Below are positions 26,578-35,872 of a stretch of 64,000 nt of DNA, in pieces. Every line of letters starts with the position of its first letter. Position 1 is the stretch's first letter. The translations under genes and the position numbers were made by a program. Source of the stretch: Alphaproteobacteria bacterium. Lineage in GTDB: Bacteria; Pseudomonadota; Alphaproteobacteria; RF32; CAG-239. The DNA lies in contig SUUZ01000009.1 of assembly GCA_015062235.1 (NCBI GenBank), positions 1-64,000 of the forward strand, given 5' to 3'. The notes below the pieces were generated by a model. That model worked only from the letters and a program-made list of their open reading frames with translations. It searched no databases and was not told where the DNA came from.

Positions 26578-26997
26578 ATGAATGATACAAGTAATAAACA
26601 AATTAACTGGGATGCGATAACCTGTTTGGTGGTTGATGACGATAAATTTTCGCGTACTTTTGTAAAAACAGCACTTTATCAAATAGGAATTAAGAATACC
26701 AAAGAGGCTGCAACGACAGCAGAGGCTACCGAAATTTTGCGTAGTTATAAGGTAAATGTTATTTTACTAGACCACCAAATGCCAGAGCAAACTGGATTAG
26801 AACTTGCGAAGCAAGTTAAAGAAGGTTTGATAGGTGATGACAAAGAAATACCAATAATTATGGTAACGGTCGACACCAAAGAGAAAACAGTTCTAGACGC
26901 CAAATCCATAGGTATTCATGAGTATTTGGTTAAACCTATTTCTCCACTAGCTTTGAAAAAAAGAATTTGCACAGCACTTGGTTTTAAAGAAAAATAG
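26578..26997 (+). CDS. Single-domain response regulator (CheY-like receiver)
   Basis: This 139-residue protein is a lone receiver domain, with acidic residues in VVDDDK (about residues 18-23), the phosphorylated Asp in VILLDHQMPEQ (about residue 62), a Thr in MVTVD and Lys in LVKPISPLAL. No output domain follows. Its partner kinase is not adjacent. It could relay phosphate or control a protein by binding; the pathway is unknown. SD AGAGG precedes the ATG. uppP begins 2 nt after its stop. Confidence 0.92.
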   Translation: MNDTSNKQINWDAITCLVVDDDKFSRTFVKTALYQIGIKNTKEAATTAEATEILRSYKVNVILLDHQMPEQTGLELAKQVKEGLIGDDKEIPIIMVTVDTKEKTVLDAKSIGIHEYLVKPISPLALKKRICTALGFKEK

Positions 26998-26999
26998 TA

Positions 27000-27821
27000 A
27001 TGACTAATATTCATATTTTTTATTTATCATTGTTACAAGGGATAACAGAGTTTTTACCAGTTAGCTCTTCAGGACACCTTATTTTATTGTCAAAGTTTAG
27101 CTATTTACCCGATCAAGGTTTAGCACTAGATGTTGCTGTTCATGTTGGATCAATTTTGGCTGTAATGATATATTTTTCATCCACTATTTGGGAAATAATC
27201 AAAGGTCTTTGGAAAACTCGTTTCTGTCCAACTTTAAAGAATGAAGGAGCACAAATATTTTGGTTAATTGTCGTTGGCACAATACCAGCTGTTATAGCGG
27301 GATATTTTCTTAAACAACACGGTATGGAGTGGCTAAGAAATACTCGTATCATCGGATGGACAATTTTAGGATATGGAATTTTGTTGTTTTTTGCCGATAA
27401 ATGTTCAATGACTATTCGTCAGATAAAACATATGGGGGTTTTTGATGCTATAGTTATAGGTTGTGCGCAATGTTTAGCGCTTATACCAGGAACATCACGT
27501 TCAGGAATAACTATAACATTTGCTAGGTTTCTAGGACTAGAACGTCGTGAAGCGGCAAAATTTTCAATGTTGTTATCAATACCAGCCATTGTCGCAGCAG
27601 CAACATTAACAGGTTGGGAAATTTGGCAACAAGGTAATTTACAAGAAATTGGTTGGATGTTTGATGGTGTAATTTATTCATATATTTCATCAATTGTTGC
27701 CATTTATATTGTTATGTGGTGGTTAAAAAAATCAACATTTTTACCTTTTGTGATTTATAGAATTATACTTGGTTCCATTTTATTGCTTGATTCTTATGGA
27801 ATTATGAGTATAAATATCTAA
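27000..27821 (+). CDS. uppP: Undecaprenyl-diphosphate phosphatase UppP (BacA)
   Basis: UppP (273 residues) dephosphorylates undecaprenyl diphosphate in the inner membrane so the lipid carrier can be reused for peptidoglycan; loss of it gives bacitracin sensitivity in other bacteria. The catalytic motifs are GITEFLPVSSSGHLIL (near residues 14-29) and PGTSRSGITITFARFLGL. About eight hydrophobic segments are present. It ends 9 nt before tRNA-Leu, which probably shares its transcript. Confidence 0.97.
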   Translation: MTNIHIFYLSLLQGITEFLPVSSSGHLILLSKFSYLPDQGLALDVAVHVGSILAVMIYFSSTIWEIIKGLWKTRFCPTLKNEGAQIFWLIVVGTIPAVIAGYFLKQHGMEWLRNTRIIGWTILGYGILLFFADKCSMTIRQIKHMGVFDAIVIGCAQCLALIPGTSRSGITITFARFLGLERREAAKFSMLLSIPAIVAAATLTGWEIWQQGNLQEIGWMFDGVIYSYISSIVAIYIVMWWLKKSTFLPFVIYRIILGSILLLDSYGIMSINI

Positions 27822-27830
27822 CAAGCTAAA

Positions 27831-27917
27831 GCTCTGGTGGCGGAATTGGTAGACGCGCAAGTTTCAGGTACTTGTGAAGGTTTCTTCATGAAGGTTCAAG
27901 TCCTTTCCAGAGCACCA
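27831..27917 (+). tRNA. tRNA-Leu (anticodon CAG)
   Basis: This 87-nt sequence folds as a class II tRNA. The acceptor stem is GCTCTGG / CCAGAGC with discriminator A and an encoded CCA tail. The D-arm carries GGTAGACGCG, the anticodon arm is CAAGT / ACTTG with loop TTCAGGT (anticodon CAG at 27865-27867), there is a long variable arm, and the T-loop reads GTTCAAGTC. It reads CUG codons. No separate promoter is seen between it and uppP. Confidence 0.95.
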
Positions 27918-27925
27918 AGTTTCTA

Positions 27926-27954
27926 TATCCTCGCATCTGCGGGGATTTTTTTTG
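27926..27954 (+). terminator. Terminator after tRNA-Leu
   Basis: The G/C-rich hairpin ATCCTCGCA / TGCGGGGAT (one G-T pair, 2-nt loop) is followed by eight Ts. It ends the uppP-tRNA transcript. Confidence 0.88.
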
Positions 27955-28029
27955 TTGCAAAATAGAGAAGATATGATAAGTAATGAACTACAAAATTAAT
28001 TAGTATGTATAATTTAAAATTTTATAATT

Positions 28030-28428
28030 ATGGATTTTTTGGATAAAAATACTTGGCATCGTTTAGGTCCTCCATTTGCAAATATGGCAATGGTTTTTAA
28101 GATTAGAGTTACTGAAGAGGATATTGAGTATATAAACAATATCATAAAAAAAGATAAGGTTTATAACTTGATTAATACAAAAGTTGAATCCCCATATCCT
28201 CCTAATAGCAAAGATACACTGTTGTTGTATGCATACGGATATGTAAACACTATTCTTTTTTATGAAGAGTATTATAACTCACCGAGTTGCCCTAAAGGTG
28301 TAAAGCAAATACTTTTTGCACATATAGGTATTTTAAGAGGCTATTTTGAAATCTCATATCCAAATCTGTTAGAGCATAGACGATGTATCGTTGAACGATG
28401 GTTTGAAATTGTTAGACACAACGATTAA
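28030..28428 (+). CDS. Hypothetical protein
   Basis: This 132-residue soluble protein is not recognised. It has no signal peptide or membrane segment. It is rich in Tyr and Ile with a helical pattern, and includes FAHIGILRGYFEISYPNLLE near the end. No ribosome-binding site is clear at the ATG. It lies just after the tRNA-Leu terminator, a common place for acquired genes, and is followed by its own terminator. No function can be assigned. Confidence 0.6.
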   Translation: MDFLDKNTWHRLGPPFANMAMVFKIRVTEEDIEYINNIIKKDKVYNLINTKVESPYPPNSKDTLLLYAYGYVNTILFYEEYYNSPSCPKGVKQILFAHIGILRGYFEISYPNLLEHRRCIVERWFEIVRHND

Positions 28429-28435
28429 GTAGTAT

Positions 28436-28474
28436 AAAACAGTTCTGAGTTTGAAACTTAGGACTGTTTTTTTA
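28436..28474 (+). terminator. Rho-independent terminator
   Basis: A long stem (AAAACAGTTCTGAGT pairing with ACTTAGGACTGTTTT, including G-T pairs) and a short loop are followed by further Ts. It lies 8 nt after the stop of the gene ending at 28428. Confidence 0.8.
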
Positions 28475-28492
28475 TTGTAATCTACGCAAAAT

Positions 28493-28523
28493 TTGCGGAG
28501 AATATGATGATTATTCTCCGCAA
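28493..28523 (-). terminator. Terminator-like hairpin left of the gene remnant
   Basis: There is a perfect 12-bp stem (TTGCGGAGAATA / TATTCTCCGCAA) with a 7-nt loop. On the minus strand it is followed by AAATTTTG, a weak T-tract. It lies 16 nt beyond the stop codon of the remnant at 28539, so it probably ended the ancestral gene. Confidence 0.55.
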
Positions 28524-28538
28524 GTTATTATGTTTTAA

Positions 28539-28634
28539 TTATTGCCACTCATTTATTTCTCTTGTTTCGACAACAATAGAGTTCAACAATTCGTCAACTT
28601 TGGTGCACCAAGTTGCTAAACTATCTAAGTCTGA
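28539..28634 (-). pseudogene. C-terminal gene remnant
   Basis: Read leftwards, 31 open codons (starting SDLDSLATWCTKVDELL) end in TAA at 28539 and lack any ATG; a stop lies directly before them. The composition looks like a natural protein end, and a hairpin terminator follows it. This suggests the 3' end of a gene whose 5' part was lost or replaced. The parent family is not recognised. A non-coding explanation remains possible. Confidence 0.35.
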
Positions 28635-28663
28635 TTAAATATTATAGTATTTATATTCAAACA

Positions 28664-29203
28664 TTAATTCTCAATTTTTATATATCTAGGAGGTATAACG
28701 CCATCCTTAATAATAAGGAGATAGTAAGGTACAAAAGCAAAGCGACGCCCCATTTTATCATCACAAACAGTCCAATCCACGGGAGTTTGGCTGATTTCGG
28801 TATAATTGCTTAATTTTTCAAGAACTTCATCTACAGCTGTAATTCCAATATCGGTTTTAGGATTTTCATCCGGAGTTATCATAACTGGTGGGCTAAGATA
28901 CACCGCCTCTAATAGCCCTTCCTTATATAAAGCATCAATATCAATCGAAAACATATCAGCATTATCTACAAATTCTTTTAGTGAAAGTGAGTTCTCAGTC
29001 CATTTAATTGGTTCAGAAAAAACTCTAATACCTCGACTTCTTCCCTCAAAACAGCTTTCAAACCATTTTGCGATACCAGCATGAGTTACTTGCCCAGATC
29101 TTTTGTAATAGTATCGCAAATCAGCATTAGGGTTTTTAGCAAAAGATAAAATACCATCTTTAAGGGCTGTGTTTGGTCGGGTAATATAGTGATATAGTTT
29201 CAT
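28664..29203 (-). CDS. Hypothetical protein with an LYHY-type N-terminus
   Basis: This 179-residue protein has no signal peptide or membrane helix. It begins MKLYHYITRPNTALKDGILS. That LYHYT-x(n)-G-I/L pattern is seen at the start of several small families, some with an ADP-ribosyltransferase-like fold, but no complete catalytic triad can be shown here. The C-terminal part holds AFVPYYLLIIKDGVIPPRY. It is transcribed leftwards from a gap that carries the palindromic repeat pair and a promoter-like sequence (29438-29466). Function unknown. Confidence 0.6.
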   Translation of the reverse strand: MKLYHYITRPNTALKDGILSFAKNPNADLRYYYKRSGQVTHAGIAKWFESCFEGRSRGIRVFSEPIKWTENSLSLKEFVDNADMFSIDIDALYKEGLLEAVYLSPPVMITPDENPKTDIGITAVDEVLEKLSNYTEISQTPVDWTVCDDKMGRRFAFVPYYLLIIKDGVIPPRYIKIEN

Positions 29204-29396
29204 GACGCTTTCTTAATCATTTTCATAACACAACGATTTTAACATTGTAAGCTTAATTTTTGCAATAATTTTATATTTTTTACTGTATTTTAGGTATGTT
29301 ACGAGTTTTTTACTAACAACAATTTGTATGATATTTTTAATCTTATAGGATTATTGAGAATAAACTATGCAAAATCAATGTATTACAAAACAAAAA

Positions 29397-29428
29397 TATA
29401 GCATTTAAACCACCGTTTAAACGCTATA
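29397..29428 (-). repeat. 32-bp palindromic repeat, copy 2 (inverted relative to copies 1 and 3)
   Basis: This is an exact 32-nt match, on the minus strand, to copy 1; the identity continues into the flanking TTTTT. It begins about 3 nt downstream of the transcription start predicted from the promoter-like sequence at 29438-29466, and lies about 194 nt before the start of the leftward gene at 29203. With copy 3 it forms an inverted pair around 121 bp. Confidence 0.85.
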
Positions 29429-29437
29429 TTTATTTTA

Positions 29438-29466
29438 ATTATACATCAAAAAAAGTAAAAAAGCAA
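29438..29466 (-). promoter_or_regulatory. Promoter-like sequence between the inverted repeats, facing left
   Basis: On the minus strand a perfect -10 TATAAT (29443-29438) is preceded, with a 17-nt spacer, by TTGCTT (29466-29461), which shares three bases with the -35 consensus. Predicted transcription starts near 29431 and runs towards the gene at 28664-29203. Inversion of the segment between the repeats would point it at the Cys-rich gene instead. Confidence 0.5.
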
Positions 29467-29549
29467 TTAATTATGTTTTATGACATATTTTCAATATGTT
29501 AGCTAGTTTTTCTATCTTTCTTTTTTCACCTTAAAAATCGTTTCACCAA

Positions 29550-29577
29550 TATAGCGTTTAAACGGTGGTTTAAATGC
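29550..29577 (+). repeat. Palindromic repeat, copy 3 (28 nt)
   Basis: This copy matches the first 28 nt of copy 1 in the same orientation and then diverges (ACGA in place of TATA). It ends 45 nt before the ATG of the Cys-rich secreted protein. Unlike the other two, it has no T-run after it, so a terminator role is unlikely at this place. Confidence 0.85.
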
Positions 29578-29622
29578 ACGATTCGGATAATTTAGGGGCA
29601 ACTTGAAAAAGGGAGAACGATT

Positions 29623-30225
29623 ATGAAAAAATATTTACTTTTATCTTTAGCAATGGTGGTAGCTTTACCTGCCTATGCTGCATTAGACTGTACAAAACCG
29701 CCAACTTGTGAGGCACTTGGTTATATACAGAGTGCTAGCGATTGTGCGGGACAATTTATGCTTAAATGTCCTTTTAGTGATGAAGACTTCTTCTGTGGTG
29801 GGGATACTCTAGCTGGAAAATGTATAAATGAAGAGTATACATTAAATGATGGAGCAAATTGTGGTACATACTACAAGAAAGAAATATGTTCTCATGATAA
29901 CTCTTATTATAAATGTACGGAAATGACCACAGCAGAAAAATGTATTGCAGATGGATATAATTACAGATCTTGTTCATTAGGTATGACTGCGGGGGATACT
30001 TGTCCACATAATCCTCTATATATGAAATGTTATGCCAATGTCACACTAATTGACCACTGTACAACAGGATACACAGAAGAAACCGCTTGTGATGGTATAT
30101 GTTTAGGCATTGTGAGCAATGGAACGACATCTAGTCTTGGTAATCAATGTTATAATTGTTGTACGCCAAATTTAAATGGCCTTACGAGCGCTTGCATGTA
30201 CTGTAAAGTAAAAGCTATACAGTAA
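29623..30225 (+). CDS. Secreted cysteine-rich repeat protein
   Basis: This 200-residue protein has a clear signal peptide (about residues 1-20, ending AYAA) and about 21 cysteines in the mature part. Three similar modules of roughly 30-40 residues can be seen, each running from a Cys and a G-Y pair through two inner cysteines to a closing aromatic-x-Cys (for example HDNSYYKC and HNPLYMKC). A fourth, more divergent Cys cluster closes the protein. It is not recognised; a disulfide-bonded surface or periplasmic protein is inferred. GGGAG lies upstream of the ATG. A palindromic repeat lies 45 nt before the start. Confidence 0.8.
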   Translation: MKKYLLLSLAMVVALPAYAALDCTKPPTCEALGYIQSASDCAGQFMLKCPFSDEDFFCGGDTLAGKCINEEYTLNDGANCGTYYKKEICSHDNSYYKCTEMTTAEKCIADGYNYRSCSLGMTAGDTCPHNPLYMKCYANVTLIDHCTTGYTEETACDGICLGIVSNGTTSSLGNQCYNCCTPNLNGLTSACMYCKVKAIQ

Positions 30226-30256
30226 CAACGTTACCGTAATAATATCAATCAACAAA

Positions 30257-30284
30257 AGGGGCGTGTTTACACGCCCCTCTTTCT
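30257..30284 (+). terminator. Rho-independent terminator after the Cys-rich gene
   Basis: A G/C-rich stem (AGGGGCGTGT / ACACGCCCCT) with a very short loop is followed by CTTTCT. It lies 32 nt after the stop. Confidence 0.8.
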
Positions 30285-30610
30285 ATCTGTTTCAGCTATT
30301 TTACACAAAAACAGACCTCTAAAGTTTGTTTGGAGTAGTGACTATGGTCTGCTGTTTATGAAAGCTTTTATGACAGATAAAACTCTTAATTTTTAATCAC
30401 TATCCGAGTCTTGTTTTGTCAAAAATTTGACATATTTTAACAATTATGTCAATATAAAATTAGTTTTTTTAAATTTTTACAGCAAAAACAAATTATTATC
30501 AGATTAAATATAAATCCATAAGTTAGCAATAAAAAGCTACCAAAACAGCATTGCTTTTTTATTGGTTTCATTTTATGCTGAAATATATATGTAAATACAA
30601 AGGAAAAAAG
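30285..30610. other. Gene-free stretch upstream of rpe with TGTCAA/TTGACA inverted half-sites
   Basis: No credible gene is seen. At 30417-30432 there is a palindrome TGTCAAA-AA-TTTGACA, and a further half-site TATGTCAA lies at 30445-30452. Together they make TTGACATA and TATGTCAA an 8-bp inverted pair. A TATAAA-like element follows. A closely similar palindrome lies in the gap at 13502-13519. This could be an operator and promoter for rpe. The short open frame on the minus strand here has no supporting features. Confidence 0.4.
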
Positions 30611-31246
30611 ATGGTTCGGATTGCTCCTAGCCTTTTGGCTGCTAATTTTGCTGATTTGAAAAACGAAATTTTGCGTATCAATAAAACCAGAGCAGATATG
30701 CTCCATTTAGATATTATGGATGGTAACTTTGTGCCCAATTTGACTTTTGGTCCAGTAGTTATAAAATCTATAAGACCATATACTAACATTCCTTTTGATG
30801 CTCATTTAATGGTTCAAAATCCTGATAAAATGTTAGAATGGTTCGCCTTAGCGGGAGCTGATATAATAACAGTTCACGCTGAAGCATGTCCTCAGCTAGA
30901 CAAAACTATAGATGCTATTCATACTCTTGGATTAAAAGCTGGTGTAGCATTAAACCCTTCTACCTCAGAAAGTGTTTTAAAATACGTCATAGATAAACTA
31001 GATTTGATTTTGGTTATGACGGTAAATCCAGGTTTTGGCGGACAAAAATTTATGGAAGGTCAGTTAGAAAAAATAACTAGAGTAAAAAAGCTTATAGGCA
31101 ATCGTGATATCATTTTAAGTGTTGATGGAGGAATAAATCCAATGACATCAGCTATGGCAATTGCCGCTGGTGCGGATATGTTAGTTGCTGGAACAGCAAT
31201 ATTTTCAGGAGATGACATCGCTAATAATATTGAAGCTTTAAGATAA
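30611..31246 (+). CDS. rpe: Ribulose-phosphate 3-epimerase
   Basis: Rpe (211 residues) interconverts ribulose 5-phosphate and xylulose 5-phosphate in the pentose phosphate pathway. It is a TIM barrel with APSLLAANF, LDIMDGNFVPNLTFG, MTVNPGFGGQKF and VDGGINP, the metal- and substrate-binding segments. The ATG at 30611 follows AAGGAAAAAAG; an earlier in-frame ATG would add 20 non-conserved residues. It feeds the transketolase encoded at 54985. Confidence 0.97.
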   Translation: MVRIAPSLLAANFADLKNEILRINKTRADMLHLDIMDGNFVPNLTFGPVVIKSIRPYTNIPFDAHLMVQNPDKMLEWFALAGADIITVHAEACPQLDKTIDAIHTLGLKAGVALNPSTSESVLKYVIDKLDLILVMTVNPGFGGQKFMEGQLEKITRVKKLIGNRDIILSVDGGINPMTSAMAIAAGADMLVAGTAIFSGDDIANNIEALR

Positions 31247-31306
31247 TTTTAACTGACATTAATGTAGGCTTCTAATATTCTTGCAATACGGAGAGGAGGC
31301 TGCCTC

Positions 31307-32005
31307 ATGAAACATTTGATTATGGTTGTTGAAGATGAAGAAGCATTAGCTTTAATGCTCAAATATAATCTTGAAAAAGAAGGTTATGATGTTGTCGTTC
31401 AATCTAGAGGAAACAAAGTCTTAGCAGATGTTGAAAAAAACAACCCTTCTGTAATTTTGCTTGATTGGATGTTGCCAGAAATGTCTGGAGTTGAGATTTG
31501 TAAATTAATTCGTTCAAAACCAGATATAAAAGACATTCCTGTTATTATGCTTACAGCCAAAGGTGAAGAAGAAGATAAAGTCAAAGGATTATCAGCAGGT
31601 GCCGATGACTATGTAACAAAGCCATTCTCTATTCCAGAGCTGATGGCAAGAGTTAAGGCTCAATTAAGGCATGCCCCAGAACCTCAAACCAAAAAAGAAT
31701 TAATATTTGAAGACATTAAAATGGATTTGGTTGAAAAAAAGGTTTTTCGTGGAGAAACTTATATTCACTTAGGTCCAACAGAGTTTCGTTTGCTTAAAAT
31801 GCTTATGGAAAATCCTTGCAAAGTGTTTTCAAGAGAATTTTTACTAAAAAACGTGTGGGGAAGCAATATTTATGTAGAATCACGCACGGTTGACGTACAT
31901 ATTCGTCGCCTAAGACGAGCACTAAATGAACACGGTGAGGATTATATTAGGACTGTTCGTGCAACAGGATATGCTATCGACATAAACCCGCTAGCTGAAG
32001 AGTAA
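31307..32005 (+). CDS. OmpR/PhoB-family response regulator
   Basis: This 232-residue protein has a receiver domain (phosphorylated Asp in ILLDWMLPEMSG, near residue 53; Lys in YVTKPFS) and a winged-helix DNA-binding domain (LGPTEFRLLKMLMENP, then the RTVDVHIRRLRRAL recognition helix). The C-terminal RTVRATGYAI is typical of PhoB. No histidine kinase or phosphate-transport gene is nearby, so its stimulus is open; a PhoB or CtrA-independent global role cannot be told from sequence. A strong GAGAGGAGG site precedes the ATG. Confidence 0.93.
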   Translation: MKHLIMVVEDEEALALMLKYNLEKEGYDVVVQSRGNKVLADVEKNNPSVILLDWMLPEMSGVEICKLIRSKPDIKDIPVIMLTAKGEEEDKVKGLSAGADDYVTKPFSIPELMARVKAQLRHAPEPQTKKELIFEDIKMDLVEKKVFRGETYIHLGPTEFRLLKMLMENPCKVFSREFLLKNVWGSNIYVESRTVDVHIRRLRRALNEHGEDYIRTVRATGYAIDINPLAEE

Positions 32006-32052
32006 AAATCAAAAATCTTGCTTTTATTTTTTTATTGGTGCAATATCTCTAG

Positions 32053-33198
<1,146 letters not shown>

Positions 33199-33201
33199 TC
33201 A

Positions 33202-34116
33202 ATGACAGAATGTGAACATAATAAAGCTAATTTACGGGTTTGTGTATCAGGAGGACATTCTTCAGGAAATGACCCTATTTATGAACAAGAAACTTATGAA
33301 ATGGGACGTCTTATTGCTAAGCTTGGATTTAGGCTTGACTACGGTTTTTCTAATAGCGGAATCATGGGAGCAGTTGCTAAAGGTGTGTTGGATGAGTGGA
33401 ATCAGCATAAAGATGAATATTACACCGAAGTAAGCCCTATTGTTGGTATTACAACACAAGAGTACTATAATCTTTATGAAAAGGATGAATTGTTAGAAAA
33501 AGTTACTAATGTAGTAGTAACTGATACAATTGAAAATCGTAAAAAGAAGTTATTTGACGCTGATATTATTGTTTTTGCTCCAGGAGGAGTTGGAACTTTG
33601 GATGAATTAGCGTATGACTGTGTAGCTATGCAAGATGGTTTTATCGAAACAAAGCCTTTTATTATTTATAATATTAATGGTTTTTTTCATCACATTCTTG
33701 AATATTTAAAAGAAATGGTAAAGTCTGGTTTTGCAGAACCTATTCCTTTTATTGTTGTCGATAATAATGAAGAGCTTGAAATTGCCTTTCGTCTATTAAA
33801 ACTTCGCTACAATGATTGTGAAAGTTTTAAAGAAGCTTATTACCAAGCTCGTAAAGTGGCTTATGAACTGCCATATTTTATTAAAAAGAAAGTTGGAAAA
33901 ATTTGGGTTGAACATTTGATTGCTGAAATGGATGAGATAGAATTAAATGGAACTAATGAGCAAAAACAAGCATTACGTGATGAGGTTGAACAGGCTTATT
34001 TAGAAAAAGAAATTGCTAGAATGTATGATAGGTTAGCTAAATCTGGACGAGACACTGCTGTTGTTAGTGAGAAGCTTACCAAACTGAAAAAATCTCATAG
34101 CAAACATGGTTTTTAA
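33202..34116 (+). CDS. LOG-family protein
   Basis: This 304-residue protein has the Rossmann-like LOG core: VSGGHSSGND near the start, GFSNSGIMGAVAKG, and the key motif PGGVGTLDE (PGGxGTxxE, near residues 130-138). Some relatives cut nucleoside 5'-monophosphates to the base and ribose 5-phosphate. About 90 residues at the C-terminus are charged and helical, longer than in the minimal LOG proteins. It is co-directional with tgt with a 3-nt gap. Substrate not established. Confidence 0.88.
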   Translation: MTECEHNKANLRVCVSGGHSSGNDPIYEQETYEMGRLIAKLGFRLDYGFSNSGIMGAVAKGVLDEWNQHKDEYYTEVSPIVGITTQEYYNLYEKDELLEKVTNVVVTDTIENRKKKLFDADIIVFAPGGVGTLDELAYDCVAMQDGFIETKPFIIYNINGFFHHILEYLKEMVKSGFAEPIPFIVVDNNEELEIAFRLLKLRYNDCESFKEAYYQARKVAYELPYFIKKKVGKIWVEHLIAEMDEIELNGTNEQKQALRDEVEQAYLEKEIARMYDRLAKSGRDTAVVSEKLTKLKKSHSKHGF

Positions 34117-34142
34117 ATAAATTTTAAATCAAATTTGTTACC

Positions 34143-34174
34143 ATCCCCTTGAGTTGTAAATAAGGGGATTTTTA
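34143..34174 (+). terminator. Rho-independent terminator
   Basis: The stem ATCCCCTT / AAGGGGAT is followed by TTTTAT. It lies 27 nt after the stop of the LOG-family gene and before the next gene at 34199. Confidence 0.85.
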
Positions 34175-34198
34175 TTGCACGTCTTGAATAGGAAATAA

Positions 34199-35422
34199 AT
34201 GTTAAATATAATTTGGGCAGGATTTTTTATTTTTGCAGTAATATCTGCTGTTTTTCAATATATAGGTGGTAATCATGAGGTGTGGACTTTAATAGTATCT
34301 AGCCTATTTGAAAATGCCGAAAGTAGTTTTAAAATATCCCTTAATCTAACAGGAATTTTATGTTTTTGGCTTGGACTAATGAAAATTGCCGAAACATCAG
34401 GTTTAGCCAATTTACTTGCTAAAGTTTTGCGTCCTTTATTTAATAGAATTATGCCAGAAATTCCAGCCAATTCCCCAGCTTTTGGTTCTATTACAATGAA
34501 CATTGCAGCCAATATATTGGGTCTTGATAATGCTGCAACACCGATGGGGCTAAAAGCTATGGAGCAACTGCAAGAAATTAATCCCAAAAAAGATCAAGCA
34601 TCAAACGCTCAAATATTGTTTATGGTTATCAATTCTTCGGCTGTAACTTTGATTCCTATCACAATACTAATGTATCGTTTTCAGTTTGGAGCGACAAATC
34701 CTACAGCGGTTTTTATTCCTATATTAATAGCAACATCAGTTTCAACACTAGTGGGTTTTTTGATTACTGCATTTTGGCAAAAAATTAACATATTTAATAG
34801 AGTTGTGGGAACGTATTTATTAGTAGGATGTTTGTTAATTGTTGGATTAACAATGGGTTTCTTGTCTCTTGATGTACAAACAAGATCTAGCGTATCTTAT
34901 ATGGTAAGCAATCTAGTTTTATTTGGTTTAGTTGTGCTTTTCATATGTTGGGGATTATTAAAAAAGCTTAATGTATATGAGTTATTTATTGAAGGAGCTA
35001 AAGATGGATTTAAGATTGCAGTACAAATAATTCCTTATTTGGTAGCAATGCTTGTTGCTATAGGAGTATTTAGAGCATCAGGAGCTCTGGATTATCTTTG
35101 TTCCATAATTGCTAAATTATTTGAAACTTTAGATCTTGATACTAAGTTTGTACCAGCTTTACCAACTGCTTTAATGAAACCGTTATCTGGTAGTGGCGCT
35201 AGAGCTATGATGCTAGACAGTTTTATGACTTATGGAGTTGACAGTTTTGTTGCTTTTACAACATCTGTTATACAAGGTTCAACCGAAACAACTTTTTATG
35301 TCTTAGCAGTATATTTTGGAGCTGTAAAAATTAGCAAAACAGGCGCAGCTTTACCCATAGCATTATTAGCCGATTTTGCTGGTATAGTTACAGCTATTGT
35401 TATGGCTTATTTATTTTATTGA
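34199..35422 (+). CDS. SpmA-SpmB fusion membrane protein (nucleoside-recognition/gate domains)
   Basis: This 407-residue inner-membrane protein has about ten hydrophobic segments and two gate-like halves, matching Bacillus SpmA and SpmB in one chain. Features include [22 protein letters not shown] residues ([18 protein letters not shown]) in the first half and [15 protein letters not shown] in the second. Such fusions occur in non-sporulating Bacteria, so the spore name does not imply sporulation. The transported molecule is unknown. AGGAAA precedes the ATG, and dtd starts 7 nt after its stop. Confidence 0.88.
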   Translation: MLNIIWAGFFIFAVISAVFQYIGGNHEVWTLIVSSLFENAESSFKISLNLTGILCFWLGLMKIAETSGLANLLAKVLRPLFNRIMPEIPANSPAFGSITMNIAANILGLDNAATPMGLKAMEQLQEINPKKDQASNAQILFMVINSSAVTLIPITILMYRFQFGATNPTAVFIPILIATSVSTLVGFLITAFWQKINIFNRVVGTYLLVGCLLIVGLTMGFLSLDVQTRSSVSYMVSNLVLFGLVVLFICWGLLKKLNVYELFIEGAKDGFKIAVQIIPYLVAMLVAIGVFRASGALDYLCSIIAKLFETLDLDTKFVPALPTALMKPLSGSGARAMMLDSFMTYGVDSFVAFTTSVIQGSTETTFYVLAVYFGAVKISKTGAALPIALLADFAGIVTAIVMAYLFY

Positions 35423-35429
35423 GGAAGAA

Positions 35430-35870
35430 ATGAAAGTATTAATTCAACGTGTAAGTGAAGCTAATGTTGTTGTTGAAAAAGAAAAAGTAGCAGCAATAAA
35501 AAAAGGATATTTATTATTAGTTGGAATCGAAAAAAATGATAATAAGAGTGTTGTAGAATACTTGGCAAAAAAAACTGCAAATTTAAGAATTTTTGAAGAT
35601 GAAAATGGCAAAATGAACTTATCTGTTTTGGATATTAAAGGGGAAATATTGGCTGTATCACAATTTACATTGGCTGGGAATACATCGTGTGGTAATCGCC
35701 CTGGTTTTGAAACTGCTGAAAAACCAGAATTAGCAAAACCTATGTATGAATATTTTGTGCAATGTCTTAGAAACTTTGGAATTGAGACTAAATGCGGTAT
35801 TTTTCAAGCTGATATGAAAGTTAGTCTTATTAATGATGGTCCTGTAACGTTTATGTTGGAAAGGAAATAA
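35430..35870 (+). CDS. dtd: D-aminoacyl-tRNA deacylase
   Basis: Dtd (146 residues) removes D-amino acids (and glycine) wrongly attached to tRNA. The two family motifs are present: AVSQFTLAG (SQFTL, near residue 76-82) and NDGPVTFML (GPVT, near the C-terminus). The ATG at 35430 has GAGGAAG upstream; an earlier in-frame start inside the preceding gene is rejected. Confidence 0.97.
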   Translation: MKVLIQRVSEANVVVEKEKVAAIKKGYLLLVGIEKNDNKSVVEYLAKKTANLRIFEDENGKMNLSVLDIKGEILAVSQFTLAGNTSCGNRPGFETAEKPELAKPMYEYFVQCLRNFGIETKCGIFQADMKVSLINDGPVTFMLERK

Positions 35871-35872
35871 AG

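Noticed and set aside
28806..29084. 92-codon open frame on the plus strand
   Set aside because: It is antisense to the gene at 28664-29203 and has a Ser-rich shadow composition.
29397..29577. Reading the repeat pair as a MITE or insertion sequence
   Set aside because: No target-site duplication is seen at the outer ends and no transposase remnant lies inside; the two outer ends also differ (TATA against ACGA).
30449..30706. 85-codon open frame on the minus strand upstream of rpe
   Set aside because: It runs antisense into the start of rpe, has a Phe/Ile-rich composition typical of AT-rich noise and no ribosome-binding site.
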